The notes: a model not told the origin generated them from the letters alone. Numbered from the stretch's first letter, positions 25,450 through 33,990 are shown. The stretch is 64,000 nt of DNA from Candidatus Blautia intestinigallinarum (GCA_019112635.1 DXIX01000016.1:62001-126000); one strand, 5' to 3'. Numbers and translations: made by a program.

Positions 25450-26391
25450 ATGAAGGGCTTATCTGTGGTACTGCCGGCATATAATGAGAGAGAAATGATA
25501 CCTATCATCTCACGGGAACTGACCAGACGGCTGGAGCAGGAGAAAATTTCATATGAACTTATTTTTGTCAGTGACGGTTCCAGTGATGGCACTTGGGAGG
25601 AGATCGAGCGGGAAGCCGATGAGAACAGCAGAGTACTGGGACTGGAATTTTCCAGAAATTTCGGCAAGGATTCTGCTATTTTCGCAGGGATGGCACAGGC
25701 CAGGATGGATGCGGTGGCAGTGATGGACTGTGATCTTCAGCATCCTGTGGATACGTTGGTGAGTATGTACCGTATCTGGGAAAATGGCAGTGAGATTGTG
25801 GAAGGTGTGAAGGCGTACAGGGGAGAGGAGAACTTTTTCTATCGGAAAGGCGCAGGATGGTTCTATCATATTCTGTCCAGGGCATTAAAACTGGACATGG
25901 AAGACGCGTCAGACTTCAAACTGATGGACCGCAAGGTGGTGGACAGTCTTTTGAAAATGCCGGAGAGACATCTGTTTTTCCGGGGAATTTCTGCGTGGGC
26001 CGGATATCGGAAAACGCAGGTGAAATATGAGGTGGCTGAGCGGGCGGCGGGAAAATCCAAGTGGAACTGGAGTTCCCTGATTGCCTATGGATTTCAGAAC
26101 ATTGTGGCCTTTACCACCGTTCCCCTGCAGTTTGTCACAGTGGGCGGGCTGATCTGTTTTCTGGGATCCGTAGCACTTGGCATCTATTCCCTGATCCGTT
26201 ACTTCCAGGGGCAGGCCGTGGAAGGATACACCACCATTTTGATGGTGCTTTTGATTATCGGAAGTGCTATCATGATCAGCCTGGGAATCATTGGATTTTA
26301 TATGGGAAAAATCTATGATGAAGTGCGCCGAAGACCCAGGTATCTGATCAGCAGAATGACACACAGACAGGAAAAGGAGGAAAAGACGTGA
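25450..26391 (+). CDS. GT2 polyprenyl-phosphate glycosyltransferase (GtrB/DPM1-like)
   Basis: A 313-residue protein that should move a sugar from a nucleotide donor to undecaprenyl phosphate on the inner membrane face. The GT-A domain shows VVLPAYNERE, FVSDGSSDGTW and the metal-binding VMDCDLQHP. ERAAGKSKWNW is typical of the GtrB/DPM1 group. Two C-terminal membrane helices (about 232-256 and 265-288) anchor it. It overlaps by 4 bp the gtrA-like gene, so the pair forms the classic GtrB-GtrA set for lipid-linked sugar synthesis and flipping. No third glucosyltransferase follows; the acceptor is unknown. Confidence 0.9.
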   Translation: MKGLSVVLPAYNEREMIPIISRELTRRLEQEKISYELIFVSDGSSDGTWEEIEREADENSRVLGLEFSRNFGKDSAIFAGMAQARMDAVAVMDCDLQHPVDTLVSMYRIWENGSEIVEGVKAYRGEENFFYRKGAGWFYHILSRALKLDMEDASDFKLMDRKVVDSLLKMPERHLFFRGISAWAGYRKTQVKYEVAERAAGKSKWNWSSLIAYGFQNIVAFTTVPLQFVTVGGLICFLGSVALGIYSLIRYFQGQAVEGYTTILMVLLIIGSAIMISLGIIGFYMGKIYDEVRRRPRYLISRMTHRQEKEEKT

Positions 26392-26810
26392 GAGAGTTTG
26401 TGCTGAAATGTTATCGGAATTCTGTGATTCGCTATGTCTTCTTCGGCGGATGTACCACCATGGTCAATCTGATAACATTCTATCTCTTTCGCTATGTGTT
26501 TCAGATTCCTTTGAATCCGGCCAACCTGCTCTCAATTATCCTGGCAATACTGTTTGCCTATGTGGTGAATTCCCGCTATGTCTTTCAAGAGCCCTGTCAT
26601 GGCTTTCGAGAGCATTTGATCTCCGGAGGCAAGTTTTTCGGGGCAAGGGCAGTGACTATGCTTTTGGAACTGGGCGGGGTCTGGCTTCTGGTGGAATATC
26701 TTCAACTGCCGGATATGCTGGGAAAATTCCTGGTACAGTTTCTGGTATTGATACTGAACTATCTGTTCAGCAGATTTTTCGTGTTTACCCGTGGAAAAAC
26801 CAAGTCTTGA
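26388..26810 (+). CDS. GtrA family membrane protein (putative lipid-linked sugar flippase)
   Basis: A 140-residue protein with four membrane helices: FFGGCTTMVNLITFYLF, LLSIILAILFAYVVNSRYVF, the AVTMLLELGGVWLLV helix and VQFLVLILNYLFSRFFVF. The YVVNSRYVF and NYLFSRFFVF repeats are GtrA hallmarks. GtrA proteins are thought to flip undecaprenyl-phosphate sugars. It starts with GTG overlapping the GT2 stop (GTGA). Its own stop codon lies inside the left arm of the terminator hairpin. Confidence 0.9.
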   Translation: MREFVLKCYRNSVIRYVFFGGCTTMVNLITFYLFRYVFQIPLNPANLLSIILAILFAYVVNSRYVFQEPCHGFREHLISGGKFFGARAVTMLLELGGVWLLVEYLQLPDMLGKFLVQFLVLILNYLFSRFFVFTRGKTKS

Positions 26811-26833
26811 AAGTGCGAAGACTTGGTTTTTTT
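26799..26833 (+). terminator. Terminator overlapping the gtrA stop codon
   Basis: ACCAAGTCTT (26799-26808) and AAGACTTGGT (26818-26827), loop GAAAGTGCG, then TTTTTTT. The gtrA TGA (26808-26810) is at the stem-loop junction, so a terminating ribosome would cover the left arm. Confidence 0.85.
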
Positions 26834-26875
26834 GGCGGATTGTGATACTATGTAAAAGTGCGGAGGAGAAACCTG

Positions 26876-27973
26876 ATGACAGTGAAGATAGAGAGAAAAG
26901 GAGATTGTAAGACGATGGGGAAGATGAGTCTGGAAGAGACAATAGGCCAGATCAGTGCCTTGGATGAACAGGCAATGGAAGTGGCCAGAAAGCGGTGGGA
27001 CAGCATCGCCAAGCCTTTGAACAGCCTGGGTATGATGGAAGAAATGATTGTCCAGATCGCGGGGATGACCGGAGAGACTTCTGTGGATGTTCAGAAGAAG
27101 GCACTTGTGGAAATGTGTGCGGACAATGGCGTGGTGGAGGAAGGAGTCACACAGACCGGACAGGAAATCACAGCTTTAGTTGCAGAGAACTTCCTGAAAG
27201 GAGAGACTGTGGCATGTACCATGTGCAGACAGGCACATGCAGATGTGGTTCCCATCGACGTGGGAATGGCAGTGGATACGAAAGTTCCACGGTATAAGAG
27301 CGCATATGGAACCCAGAATTTTGTGAAAGGTCCTGCGATGACGAGAGAGCAGGCAGTGGAGGCGATAGAAGCCGGAATTCAGGTGGCAGGAGAGCTGGCG
27401 CAGAAGGGTTACCGTCTGCTTGCCATGGGAGAGATGGGAATCGGAAATACCACTACCAGCAGTGCTGTGGCAAGTGTGCTTTTGCAGGCCCCTGTGGAGG
27501 ACATGACCGGAAGAGGCGCAGGGCTGTCCAGTGAGGGTCTGAAGAGGAAGATCCAGGCGATCAAGAAAGGAATTGAAGTGAACCAGCCGGATCCCCAAGA
27601 TCCCATCGATGTTCTGAGAAAAGTGGGTGGTTTTGACATTGCGGCTCTTGCAGGACTGTGTCTGGGAGGAGCGCTCAACCGGATTCCCGTTCTGATGGAC
27701 GGATTTATCTCCGGTGTGGCGGCACTGATTGCGGTCCGTCTGTGTCCGGCAGTCTCAGGGTATCTGATCGCCTCCCATGTGTCCAAGGAGCCAGCGGCCG
27801 TACAGGTGCTGGAGGCCATGGGAAAAGAAGCCATGATCCACGGAAAAATGTGTATGGGAGAAGGCACCGGAGCTGCGGCACTCTTTCCTCTTCTTGACAT
27901 GGCGGCGACAATCTATAACACAATGAGTACTTTTGAAGATATTCATATGGATCAATATGAACATTTGGAGTAA
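26876..27973 (+). CDS. cobT: Nicotinate-nucleotide:dimethylbenzimidazole phosphoribosyltransferase
   Basis: Activates the lower-ligand base of cobalamin by making its alpha-ribotide. About 365 residues, normal length. Conserved blocks include AKPLNSLGMMEE, CADNGVVEEGVTQTG, the MGEMGIGNTTTSSA glycine loop and MGEGTGAA near the C-terminus. ATG 26876 has an excellent GGAGGAG site 7 nt upstream. ATG 26915 (AAAAGGAG at 11 nt) gives a more usual N-terminus and is the alternative. First gene of a five-gene cluster for nucleotide-loop assembly. The gap before it is too short for a cobalamin riboswitch. Confidence 0.92.
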   Translation: MTVKIERKGDCKTMGKMSLEETIGQISALDEQAMEVARKRWDSIAKPLNSLGMMEEMIVQIAGMTGETSVDVQKKALVEMCADNGVVEEGVTQTGQEITALVAENFLKGETVACTMCRQAHADVVPIDVGMAVDTKVPRYKSAYGTQNFVKGPAMTREQAVEAIEAGIQVAGELAQKGYRLLAMGEMGIGNTTTSSAVASVLLQAPVEDMTGRGAGLSSEGLKRKIQAIKKGIEVNQPDPQDPIDVLRKVGGFDIAALAGLCLGGALNRIPVLMDGFISGVAALIAVRLCPAVSGYLIASHVSKEPAAVQVLEAMGKEAMIHGKMCMGEGTGAAALFPLLDMAATIYNTMSTFEDIHMDQYEHLE

Positions 27974-27979
27974 AGCGGC

Positions 27980-28522
27980 ATGTTTACTGTGGTAACTGGA
28001 GGGAGCGGAAGCGGGAAATCCGCTTTCGCGGAGAATCTGGTTGTGAAGGAAAAAGATGGCAGAAGAATCTATATAGCCACCATGTTTCCCTATGACCAGG
28101 AAAGTGACAAAAGAATTGAACGGCATCGCCGGATGCGCAGGGGAAAGAATTTTGAGACCGTGGAATGTTATACGGGATTGAAAAATCTTGAAATCCCCAG
28201 GGAAAGCTGTGTGCTGCTGGAATGTATGTCCAATCTGGTGGCGAATGAGATGTTCATGGAAAACGGCGCGGGAGAATACACTGTGGAGGCAGTCTGTGAG
28301 GGGATTCAGAATCTTCGCAGAAACTGTGCCCATCTTTGTGTTGTCACCAATGAGATTTTCTCAGAGGCGGCTACCTATGAGGGGGACACAAGACGTTACC
28401 AGGAATATTTGGGACAGATCAACCGGAGAATGGTTGAGATGGCAGATCAGGCCGTCGAGGTGGTCTATGGAATTCCGCTCTGGTTTAAAAAGGGCAGGGA
28501 TGAAGAAAGGAGAGCAGACTGA
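27980..28522 (+). CDS. cobU: Adenosylcobinamide kinase / adenosylcobinamide-phosphate guanylyltransferase
   Basis: Phosphorylates adenosylcobinamide and then adds GMP, giving the substrate for CobS. 180 residues, full length. It keeps the P-loop GGSGSGKS (7-14), the RIERHRRMR block whose His49 should be the guanylylated residue, the LLECMSNLVANEMF segment and VTNEIFSEA. It lies 6 bp after cobT and overlaps cobS by one base. All expected catalytic residues are present, in contrast to the paralogue two genes downstream. Confidence 0.94.
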   Translation: MFTVVTGGSGSGKSAFAENLVVKEKDGRRIYIATMFPYDQESDKRIERHRRMRRGKNFETVECYTGLKNLEIPRESCVLLECMSNLVANEMFMENGAGEYTVEAVCEGIQNLRRNCAHLCVVTNEIFSEAATYEGDTRRYQEYLGQINRRMVEMADQAVEVVYGIPLWFKKGRDEERRAD

Positions 28523-29307
28523 TGGCATTGTGGAATGGATTTAAAATCGCGTTTTCCATGTACTCCAAGATTCCCATGCCCGCAAGCGAGTGGTCGAAGG
28601 AGAATATGAAATATGCGCTGGGGTTCCTGCCCCTGGTCGGTGTGGTAATCGGGGCAATTGTCTGCCTGGCTGCCTGGGGATTTGATCTTCTGGGAATTGA
28701 GGATGGACAGCTTTTTCGGGTTTGTGTTTTGACGGTGATCCCTGTTTTGGTGAGCGGCGGCATTCATCTGGATGGATTTCTGGATGTGTCAGATGCGCTC
28801 AGCTCCTGGCAGGAGAAAGAGCGGAGACTGGAGATTCTGAAGGATTCCCATGCGGGAGCCTTTGCCATTATATGCTGTGCAGTGTATTTCATCCTGTATG
28901 CCGGAGCAGTCAGCCTGATTGAGAGCAGGACTTTTTTTGTGCTTGCTTTTATGTATGTGATGATTCGATCCGGAAGCGGAATGTCCATAGTCACGTTAAA
29001 ACTTGCGAAAAATACCGGACTGGCAGCCACGTTCTCTGACGGGGCGTCCAAACGGGTGATCCGTGTCTGGATGTTTGTCTATATGATTGTGTGTGTCACT
29101 GCTATGTGTTGGATGAATGGAATCCTGGGACTTTTGTGTACGGCCGTTTTCTGTGTGGTCTGGATTTATTTCCGGCATATGGTGTATGACAAATTCGGCG
29201 GAGTCAACGGGGACATGGCAGGATGGTTTCTGCAGGTGTGCGAGCTGGGAGTGATGATTGCGGCAGCGATTCTGACTCTTGGAAGCGGCGGAACTTTGTG
29301 GAGCTGA
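28522..29307 (+). CDS. cobS: Adenosylcobinamide-GDP ribazoletransferase (cobalamin synthase)
   Basis: Joins adenosylcobinamide-GDP with alpha-ribazole (phosphate) to complete the cobalamin nucleotide loop at the membrane. 261 residues, about six membrane helices. The family blocks FSMYSKIPMP, GGIHLDGFLDVSDAL (metal-binding Asp residues) and KDSHAGAFAI are present, with YDKFGGVNGDMAG near the C-terminus. The ATG shares its A with the cobU stop (TGATG), indicating coupling. Confidence 0.95.
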   Translation: MALWNGFKIAFSMYSKIPMPASEWSKENMKYALGFLPLVGVVIGAIVCLAAWGFDLLGIEDGQLFRVCVLTVIPVLVSGGIHLDGFLDVSDALSSWQEKERRLEILKDSHAGAFAIICCAVYFILYAGAVSLIESRTFFVLAFMYVMIRSGSGMSIVTLKLAKNTGLAATFSDGASKRVIRVWMFVYMIVCVTAMCWMNGILGLLCTAVFCVVWIYFRHMVYDKFGGVNGDMAGWFLQVCELGVMIAAAILTLGSGGTLWS

Positions 29308-29340
29308 GAAAAGAAAATAAAATTTGAGACGGAGAGAAAA

Positions 29341-29721
29341 ATGGAGTTGATTGTGGGAGGTGCCTTTCAAGGGCAGCTGGATTATGCGAAAAGATTGTTT
29401 CCAATGGTAAAATGGACGGATGGGGCGGTCTGCAGTAAAGAGGAACTCTGCTCCTGCGAGGGGGTCTTTGGATTTCAGGAATACATACGGCGGACCATGA
29501 GAGAGGGCAGGGATGTCATGGGACTTACCGATCTGTTGATCCGGAAAAATCCGGATATCTTGATTGTGTCCGAGGAAGTCGGATACGGCGTTGTTCCTGT
29601 GGATCCTTTTGACCGGAGTTACCGGGAGGCAGTGGGACGGGTCTGTACCGGTCTGGCCGCGTATGCGAAGCGAGTACACCGTGTCATTTGCGGAGTCGGG
29701 ACGGTGATCAAAGATGATTGA
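29341..29721 (+). CDS. Degenerate CobU paralogue lacking the P-loop lysine
   Basis: A 126-residue protein related to CobU but shorter. The start ELIVGGAFQGQLDYAKRLF lies where CobU has GGxxSGKS, so the phosphate-binding Lys and Ser are replaced (GGAFQGQ, residues 6-12). The guanylylated-His block is missing. The C-terminal CobU region is well kept: ILIVSEEVGYGVVPVDPFDR and YREAVGRV match the VTNEVGxGxVP...RxFRDxxGR pattern. Start ATG after GGAGAG; the end overlaps cobC by 8 bp, and the frame is intact with normal codon use. This argues for a maintained function, perhaps substrate binding or regulation without kinase activity. It is not a decaying copy. Confidence 0.75.
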   Translation: MELIVGGAFQGQLDYAKRLFPMVKWTDGAVCSKEELCSCEGVFGFQEYIRRTMREGRDVMGLTDLLIRKNPDILIVSEEVGYGVVPVDPFDRSYREAVGRVCTGLAAYAKRVHRVICGVGTVIKDD

Positions 29722-30310
29722 GCTGTTTCTGATCCGGCATGGGCTCACAGAGGGTAATAAGAAAAAGCGTTATATCGGCAGAACCGATGAACCTTTGTGT
29801 CCGGAAGGACTGGAACAGCTGAGCGCGCTTTCTTATCCGGTTTTGGACAATATCTTCATCAGTCCCATGAGACGTTGTGTGCAGACGGCCAGGATCCTCT
29901 ATCCGCAGGCCAGGCTGCACATCATTGATGATTTCCGGGAATGTGATTTCGGAGAGTTTGAGAATCGAAATTATCTGGAATTGGCAGACAATGAAAACTA
30001 TCAAAAATGGATTGACAGTGGAGGAACGCTGCCATTCCCGGGAGGGGAAAGCCCCAAGGAGTTTCAAAGAAGAACTCTTCTGGGATTCCAAAGAGTGGTA
30101 TCCTGCTGTATACGCGGTCAGTGTGAGAGAGCGGCTCTGGTGGTCCATGGCGGAACGATTATGAACATTCTGGAAGCATATGGCCTGCCGGAGAAATCTT
30201 TTTATGATTGGCATGTGGCAAATGGAGAAGGATACAGGGTCTTATTGGATCCTTATCTCTGGAAGAAAAGAAAGAGAAGTCTGCACGTCATTGACAGGCT
30301 TTCCATATAA
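29714..30310 (+). CDS. cobC: Histidine phosphatase, probable alpha-ribazole-5'-phosphate phosphatase
   Basis: A 198-residue member of the histidine phosphatase (phosphoglycerate mutase-like) superfamily. Catalytic LIRHGLTEGN contains His9; the second block ALVVHGGTIMNIL provides the other histidine, and SPMRRCVQTARIL and FRECDFGEFENR fit the CobC branch. Position as last gene of the cob cluster supports dephosphorylation of alpha-ribazole phosphate or cobalamin phosphate. By sequence alone other small-molecule phosphatase roles remain possible. It overlaps the preceding gene by 8 bp. Confidence 0.85.
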   Translation: MIELFLIRHGLTEGNKKKRYIGRTDEPLCPEGLEQLSALSYPVLDNIFISPMRRCVQTARILYPQARLHIIDDFRECDFGEFENRNYLELADNENYQKWIDSGGTLPFPGGESPKEFQRRTLLGFQRVVSCCIRGQCERAALVVHGGTIMNILEAYGLPEKSFYDWHVANGEGYRVLLDPYLWKKRKRSLHVIDRLSI

Positions 30311-30351
30311 TAACAGAACGAAAGAATAAAAATCGGGCGGAGGGGATTTTG

Positions 30352-31725
30352 GTGCAGGTACATCAGACAGATTTTTCCACAGGAAGTGTGCAGAGAAACA
30401 TCATAGAAGTGGCGATCCCCATGATCGCGGCGCAGCTTTTAAATCTGCTGTATAACATTGTGGATCGGATTTATATCGGACGGATTGCAGGGGAGGGGAC
30501 ACTGGCACTGACCGGAGTAGGGTTATGCTTTCCTCTGATCACGCTGATCACCGCCTTTTCTCTTCTCTTTGGAAATGGAGGAGCACCCCTTTGCTCCATC
30601 GAACGGGGAAAAGGGAATGAGAAGGAGGCAGAGATGCTGATGGGAAATACCTTTGCCCTCCTTTTGATTACAGGTGTGATTCTCACAGTGCTGGGACTGA
30701 TTTTCTACAGACCGGTTCTGTATGCTTTCGGGGCCAGCGATGTGACTTTTCCCTATGCGCAGGAATATATCCGGATTTATCTTCTGGGGACAATCTTTGT
30801 GATGATTGTTCTGGGAATGAATAATTTTCTGAGTGCACAGGGCTTTGGGAATATGAGCATGTTGACCGTGCTGCTGGGAGCTATCCTGAATATCATCCTG
30901 GATCCGCTTTTCATCTTTGGATTCCATCTTGGAGTGCAGGGAGCTGCCATTGCGACGGTGATTTCCCAGGCTTGCTCAGCGGTCTGGGTCTTCTGTTTTC
31001 TGAAAGGCCCGAAGGCCATTCTGCATCTGACCACGAAGAGCATGGTTTTGAAGCTGTGGCGGGTGAAAAAAATTGTATCCCTGGGAATGGCCGGATTCGT
31101 GATGGCTTTTACCAATGGGCTGGTGCAGGTGGTCTGCAATGCCACACTGCAGAATTTCGGCGGAGATCTGTATGTGGGTGTCATGACCATCTTAAATTCT
31201 GTCAGAGAGATTTTTAATATGCCGATTCAGGGGTTGAATAATGGCGCGTCTCCTGTCATGGGTTTCAATTACGGTGAAAAAGCCTACGGGAAGGTGAAAA
31301 AGGCGATTTTTTTCACCTCTGCGGTGGGAATTGTTTATACGCTGGCGGCCTGGCTGGTGGTGAAATTGTTTCCTGAGTTCTTCATACAGATTTTCAATGG
31401 GGATCAGGAACTGATTTCGGCCTGTGTACCAGCGCTTCATATTTACTTTTTTGGATTTTGCTTTATGGCACTGCAATTTTCCGGGCAGTGTGTGTTCACA
31501 GCCCTGGGAAAAGCGAAGAAGGCCACATTTTTCTCTTTATTCAGAAAAGCGATTATTGTGGTTCCTCTGACTCTGTGGCTTCCCCATGTGGGCGGCCTGG
31601 GGGTATACGGTGTCTACTGGGCGGAGCCGATCTCCAATCTGATCGGAGGCTGCGCCTGCTTTATCACAATGTTAGTGACGGTTCTTCCGGAACTGAATGG
31701 TAAAAAGAAAATAACTGGGAGGTAA
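30352..31725 (+). CDS. MATE family multidrug/cation efflux transporter
   Basis: A 457-residue protein with about 12 membrane helices in two similar halves. It opens with the typical IPMIAAQLLNLLYNIVDRIYIGRI; later blocks are SAQGFGNMSM, ILDPLFIFGF, GLNNGASPVMGFNYG. MATE proteins export drugs or metabolites against Na+ or H+. GTG 30352 lies 6 nt after GGAGGGG and is preferred over TTG 30349. The preceding cobC gene ends 41 bp earlier with no terminator, so read-through from the cob cluster is possible. The substrate is unknown. Confidence 0.9.
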   Translation: MQVHQTDFSTGSVQRNIIEVAIPMIAAQLLNLLYNIVDRIYIGRIAGEGTLALTGVGLCFPLITLITAFSLLFGNGGAPLCSIERGKGNEKEAEMLMGNTFALLLITGVILTVLGLIFYRPVLYAFGASDVTFPYAQEYIRIYLLGTIFVMIVLGMNNFLSAQGFGNMSMLTVLLGAILNIILDPLFIFGFHLGVQGAAIATVISQACSAVWVFCFLKGPKAILHLTTKSMVLKLWRVKKIVSLGMAGFVMAFTNGLVQVVCNATLQNFGGDLYVGVMTILNSVREIFNMPIQGLNNGASPVMGFNYGEKAYGKVKKAIFFTSAVGIVYTLAAWLVVKLFPEFFIQIFNGDQELISACVPALHIYFFGFCFMALQFSGQCVFTALGKAKKATFFSLFRKAIIVVPLTLWLPHVGGLGVYGVYWAEPISNLIGGCACFITMLVTVLPELNGKKKITGR

Positions 31726-31731
31726 AAAAAG

Positions 31732-32976
31732 ATGGCAACGTTCAGACCTTTTGCGGCGCTTCGCCCGGCGAAGGAGCTGGCAGAGCAGGTAGCTGCGTTA
31801 CCTTATGATGTGGTGACTAGAGAAGAAGCAGAAAAAATCGGAGAGGAGAATCCCTATTCATTTCTCCATGTGGACCGGGCTGAGATTGATTTGGATCCGG
31901 AGGTGGATCCTTATTCCACGCAAGTCTACGAAAAAGCAAGGGAGACCTTGCAGAAGATGGAGGAAGACGGGGTGATGCGCCAGGATCCATCTCCCTGTTA
32001 TTATATTTATCAGCAGCAGATGAAAGATTATGTACAGACTGGACTGGTGGGCTGTGCTTCCATTGATGATTATAGGAATCAGGTGGTCAAGCGTCATGAA
32101 CTCACCCGGGCAGAGAAGGAACAGGACAGAATCCGTCATGTGGACACCTGTGACGCCAATACGGGACCGATTTTTCTCACAGGTCATTTTCCTATGGAGC
32201 TGATTGAATTGCGCAATCAGTGGATTGAGAGTCATGAGGCGGAATATGATTTCGTGGCGGAGGATGGAATCGCCCACAGAGTCTGGGTGATCGATGATGA
32301 AGATATCATTCGTCAGGTGGAAAAATATGTCCGGCAGATTCCAAGCTTTTATATTGCCGATGGACATCACCGGGCGGCTTCTGCCGTGAAGGTGGGATTG
32401 AAAAGACGCAAGGAGCACCCGGATTACACCGGTGAGGAAGAGTTTAACTATTTCCTCTCGGTATTATTTCCCTGCAGGCATATGCAGATCCTGCCTTATA
32501 ACCGGGTGGTTCTGGACAGAAATGGATTTGAGGAGAAGGGAATCTTAAATATGGTGAAGCTGAATTTTGAGCTTTTGTTTTTCCCGGGATTTCCCTGCAA
32601 ACCCATTGAGCCCCACTGTTTTGGCATGTATATGGGAGGCCAGTGGTATCATCTGAGAGCCAGAGAAGAATCTTATGACCACTCAGATCCGGTGGCAAGC
32701 CTGGATGTGTCGATTCTTCAGAAGAATCTTCTGGATCCGATTCTGGGGATCAAAGATCCCAGAACAGATCACCGGATCAAATTTGTGGGAGGCATCAAAG
32801 GCTTGAAGGAGCTGGAAGCCATGGCAGATGAGACAGGAGGAATTGCTTTTTCCCTGTATCCCACCACGATCCAGGAGTTGATGACGATCGCGGATGCCGG
32901 AGAGATTATGCCGCCGAAGTCCACCTGGTTTGAACCAAAACTTCGCAGCGGGTTGTTTATCCATAAGCTTCGGTGA
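31732..32976 (+). CDS. DUF1015 family protein
   Basis: A 414-residue protein of the DUF1015 family: FRPFAALRPAKELAEQVAALPYDVV at the start, RHELTRAEKEQDR, and IADGHHRAASAVK. A family member in archaea is an ADP-dependent serine kinase (SerK), so a kinase on a small molecule is possible. The clostridial members are uncharacterised as far as I know. It starts 6 bp after the MATE gene with GGGAGG upstream. In other clostridia the gene often sits beside serine-pathway genes (from memory); here it does not. Confidence 0.85.
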   Translation: MATFRPFAALRPAKELAEQVAALPYDVVTREEAEKIGEENPYSFLHVDRAEIDLDPEVDPYSTQVYEKARETLQKMEEDGVMRQDPSPCYYIYQQQMKDYVQTGLVGCASIDDYRNQVVKRHELTRAEKEQDRIRHVDTCDANTGPIFLTGHFPMELIELRNQWIESHEAEYDFVAEDGIAHRVWVIDDEDIIRQVEKYVRQIPSFYIADGHHRAASAVKVGLKRRKEHPDYTGEEEFNYFLSVLFPCRHMQILPYNRVVLDRNGFEEKGILNMVKLNFELLFFPGFPCKPIEPHCFGMYMGGQWYHLRAREESYDHSDPVASLDVSILQKNLLDPILGIKDPRTDHRIKFVGGIKGLKELEAMADETGGIAFSLYPTTIQELMTIADAGEIMPPKSTWFEPKLRSGLFIHKLR

Positions 32977-33004
32977 GAATAGAGGCAAAAAGTTGAACAG
33001 GTAA

Positions 33005-33046
33005 GGATTGTGGAAAATGCGAAGGAATTTTTCGCAGTCCTTTTTT
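33005..33046 (+). terminator. Terminator after the DUF1015 gene
   Basis: AATGCGAA/TTCGCA-type hairpin (33017-33036) followed by GTCC and TTTTTT. The stem is short but the U run is good. The rest of the 248-bp gap to 33224 holds the second hairpin at 33159-33213 and otherwise no recognisable feature. Confidence 0.6.
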
Positions 33047-33158
33047 AAATTCATAAATATTGATAAAGAAAAATTGAGGATTGGCAAAAGAATTGTAAAG
33101 GCATGTGAACGATAGATTCTGTGAAAAAGGCGATCTGATTCTCTACGATGAAAAAGCG

Positions 33159-33213
33159 AAAACCCTTTAAGACCAAATAGATAACATTGGATCTCAAAGG
33201 GTTTTCAATTTTT
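33159..33213. terminator. Bidirectional hairpin, terminator of the unknown minus-strand gene
   Basis: AAAACCCTTT (33159-33168) and AAAGGGTTTT (33196-33205) with an inner CCAA/TTGG stem. It lies just past the stop codon of the minus-strand gene, with U-rich runs on both sides. Confidence 0.7.
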
Positions 33214-33224
33214 ACAGTATTCTT

Positions 33225-33749
33225 TTAGATTTCTTTAATGACTCCGTTTGTTTTATCATAGCGGCAGTATTTGCCGTTCTCAGAGATAAATGGAGAGTAA
33301 GTATCGGTCTTATTGTCTTTCAGGTAGACGATGCTTGTGGCAATCATTTCCACCAGAGAGAAACGTTCACTGAGACTGGAGATCCAGCGGTAGGTTTTGT
33401 TGTGGCTGGACTCAGCCATGAGCAGGCCGTATTCTCCGCTGCCGTGGCGTTCCAGGGAGAAATAGATCTTCTCTTTCTTGTTGCCCTCGTCGTATACCTG
33501 GCTGAATACGTAGGAGGAAAAGTTCTTCTTCACAAATTTTTTGAAAGAGGCAGCAGTGTATTTTTCCTTGGATACCTCATCGATGATTTTGTCGCCGCGT
33601 TCCAGGCGGGTTTTGATGACGCTGAGCACTTCGATTGACCAGTTGATAAAGGAGATGCTGTTGTAGTCCATGGATTCCAGTAATGTGCTGATTAATTGTT
33701 TGGATAACAGTTCTGAGCGAACTGCCTCATCGTAAAGTTGTTGGTTCAT
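33225..33749 (-). CDS. Unknown protein, 174 residues
   Basis: I do not recognise this protein. The start ATG at 33749 follows a clear GGAGGG on the minus strand; a longer reading from 33815 has no ribosome site. It is soluble, mixed alpha/beta in feel, without signal peptide or membrane helix. Noticeable parts: an N-terminal helical part (QLYDEAVRSELLSKQLISTL), a lysine-rich middle (KEKYTAASFKKFVKKNFSSYVF) and the segment GNKKEKIYFSLERHGSGEYG. It stands alone between two terminators, divergent from the alarmone synthetase gene. No function is proposed; codon use is like that of neighbouring genes. Confidence 0.75.
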   Translation of the reverse strand: MNQQLYDEAVRSELLSKQLISTLLESMDYNSISFINWSIEVLSVIKTRLERGDKIIDEVSKEKYTAASFKKFVKKNFSSYVFSQVYDEGNKKEKIYFSLERHGSGEYGLLMAESSHNKTYRWISSLSERFSLVEMIATSIVYLKDNKTDTYSPFISENGKYCRYDKTNGVIKEI

Positions 33750-33923
33750 TTTTATCCCTCCGCTTAAAAGAATCATTACTGATTTCATTATAGAGGATGA
33801 GACCCAAAAAAGCAATAGAACAGCAGCCAGAAAACAGTTTATAGAAATTTAAGAAACAGGGAAAAAGTTAAGATTATTCCTACAGAAAGTTCATAATTGT
33901 GTGGTACAATAAATCTAAAAAAA

Positions 33924-33990
33924 CGGCAGGACTTTTCCGGGCATCATAGGATGAGAAATACATAGAAAAACAGATGCCCGGGGAACGCCG
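33924..33990 (+). promoter_or_regulatory. Structured leader of the alarmone synthetase gene
   Basis: CCGGGCATC (33937-33945) pairs exactly with GATGCCCGG (33973-33981), loop 27 nt; flanking CGGC (33924-33927) can pair with GCCG (33987-33990). A TACAAT -10-like element is at 33905-33910. No U run follows, so this is not a plain terminator. The rest of the 33750-34009 gap shows nothing else. Confidence 0.5.
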
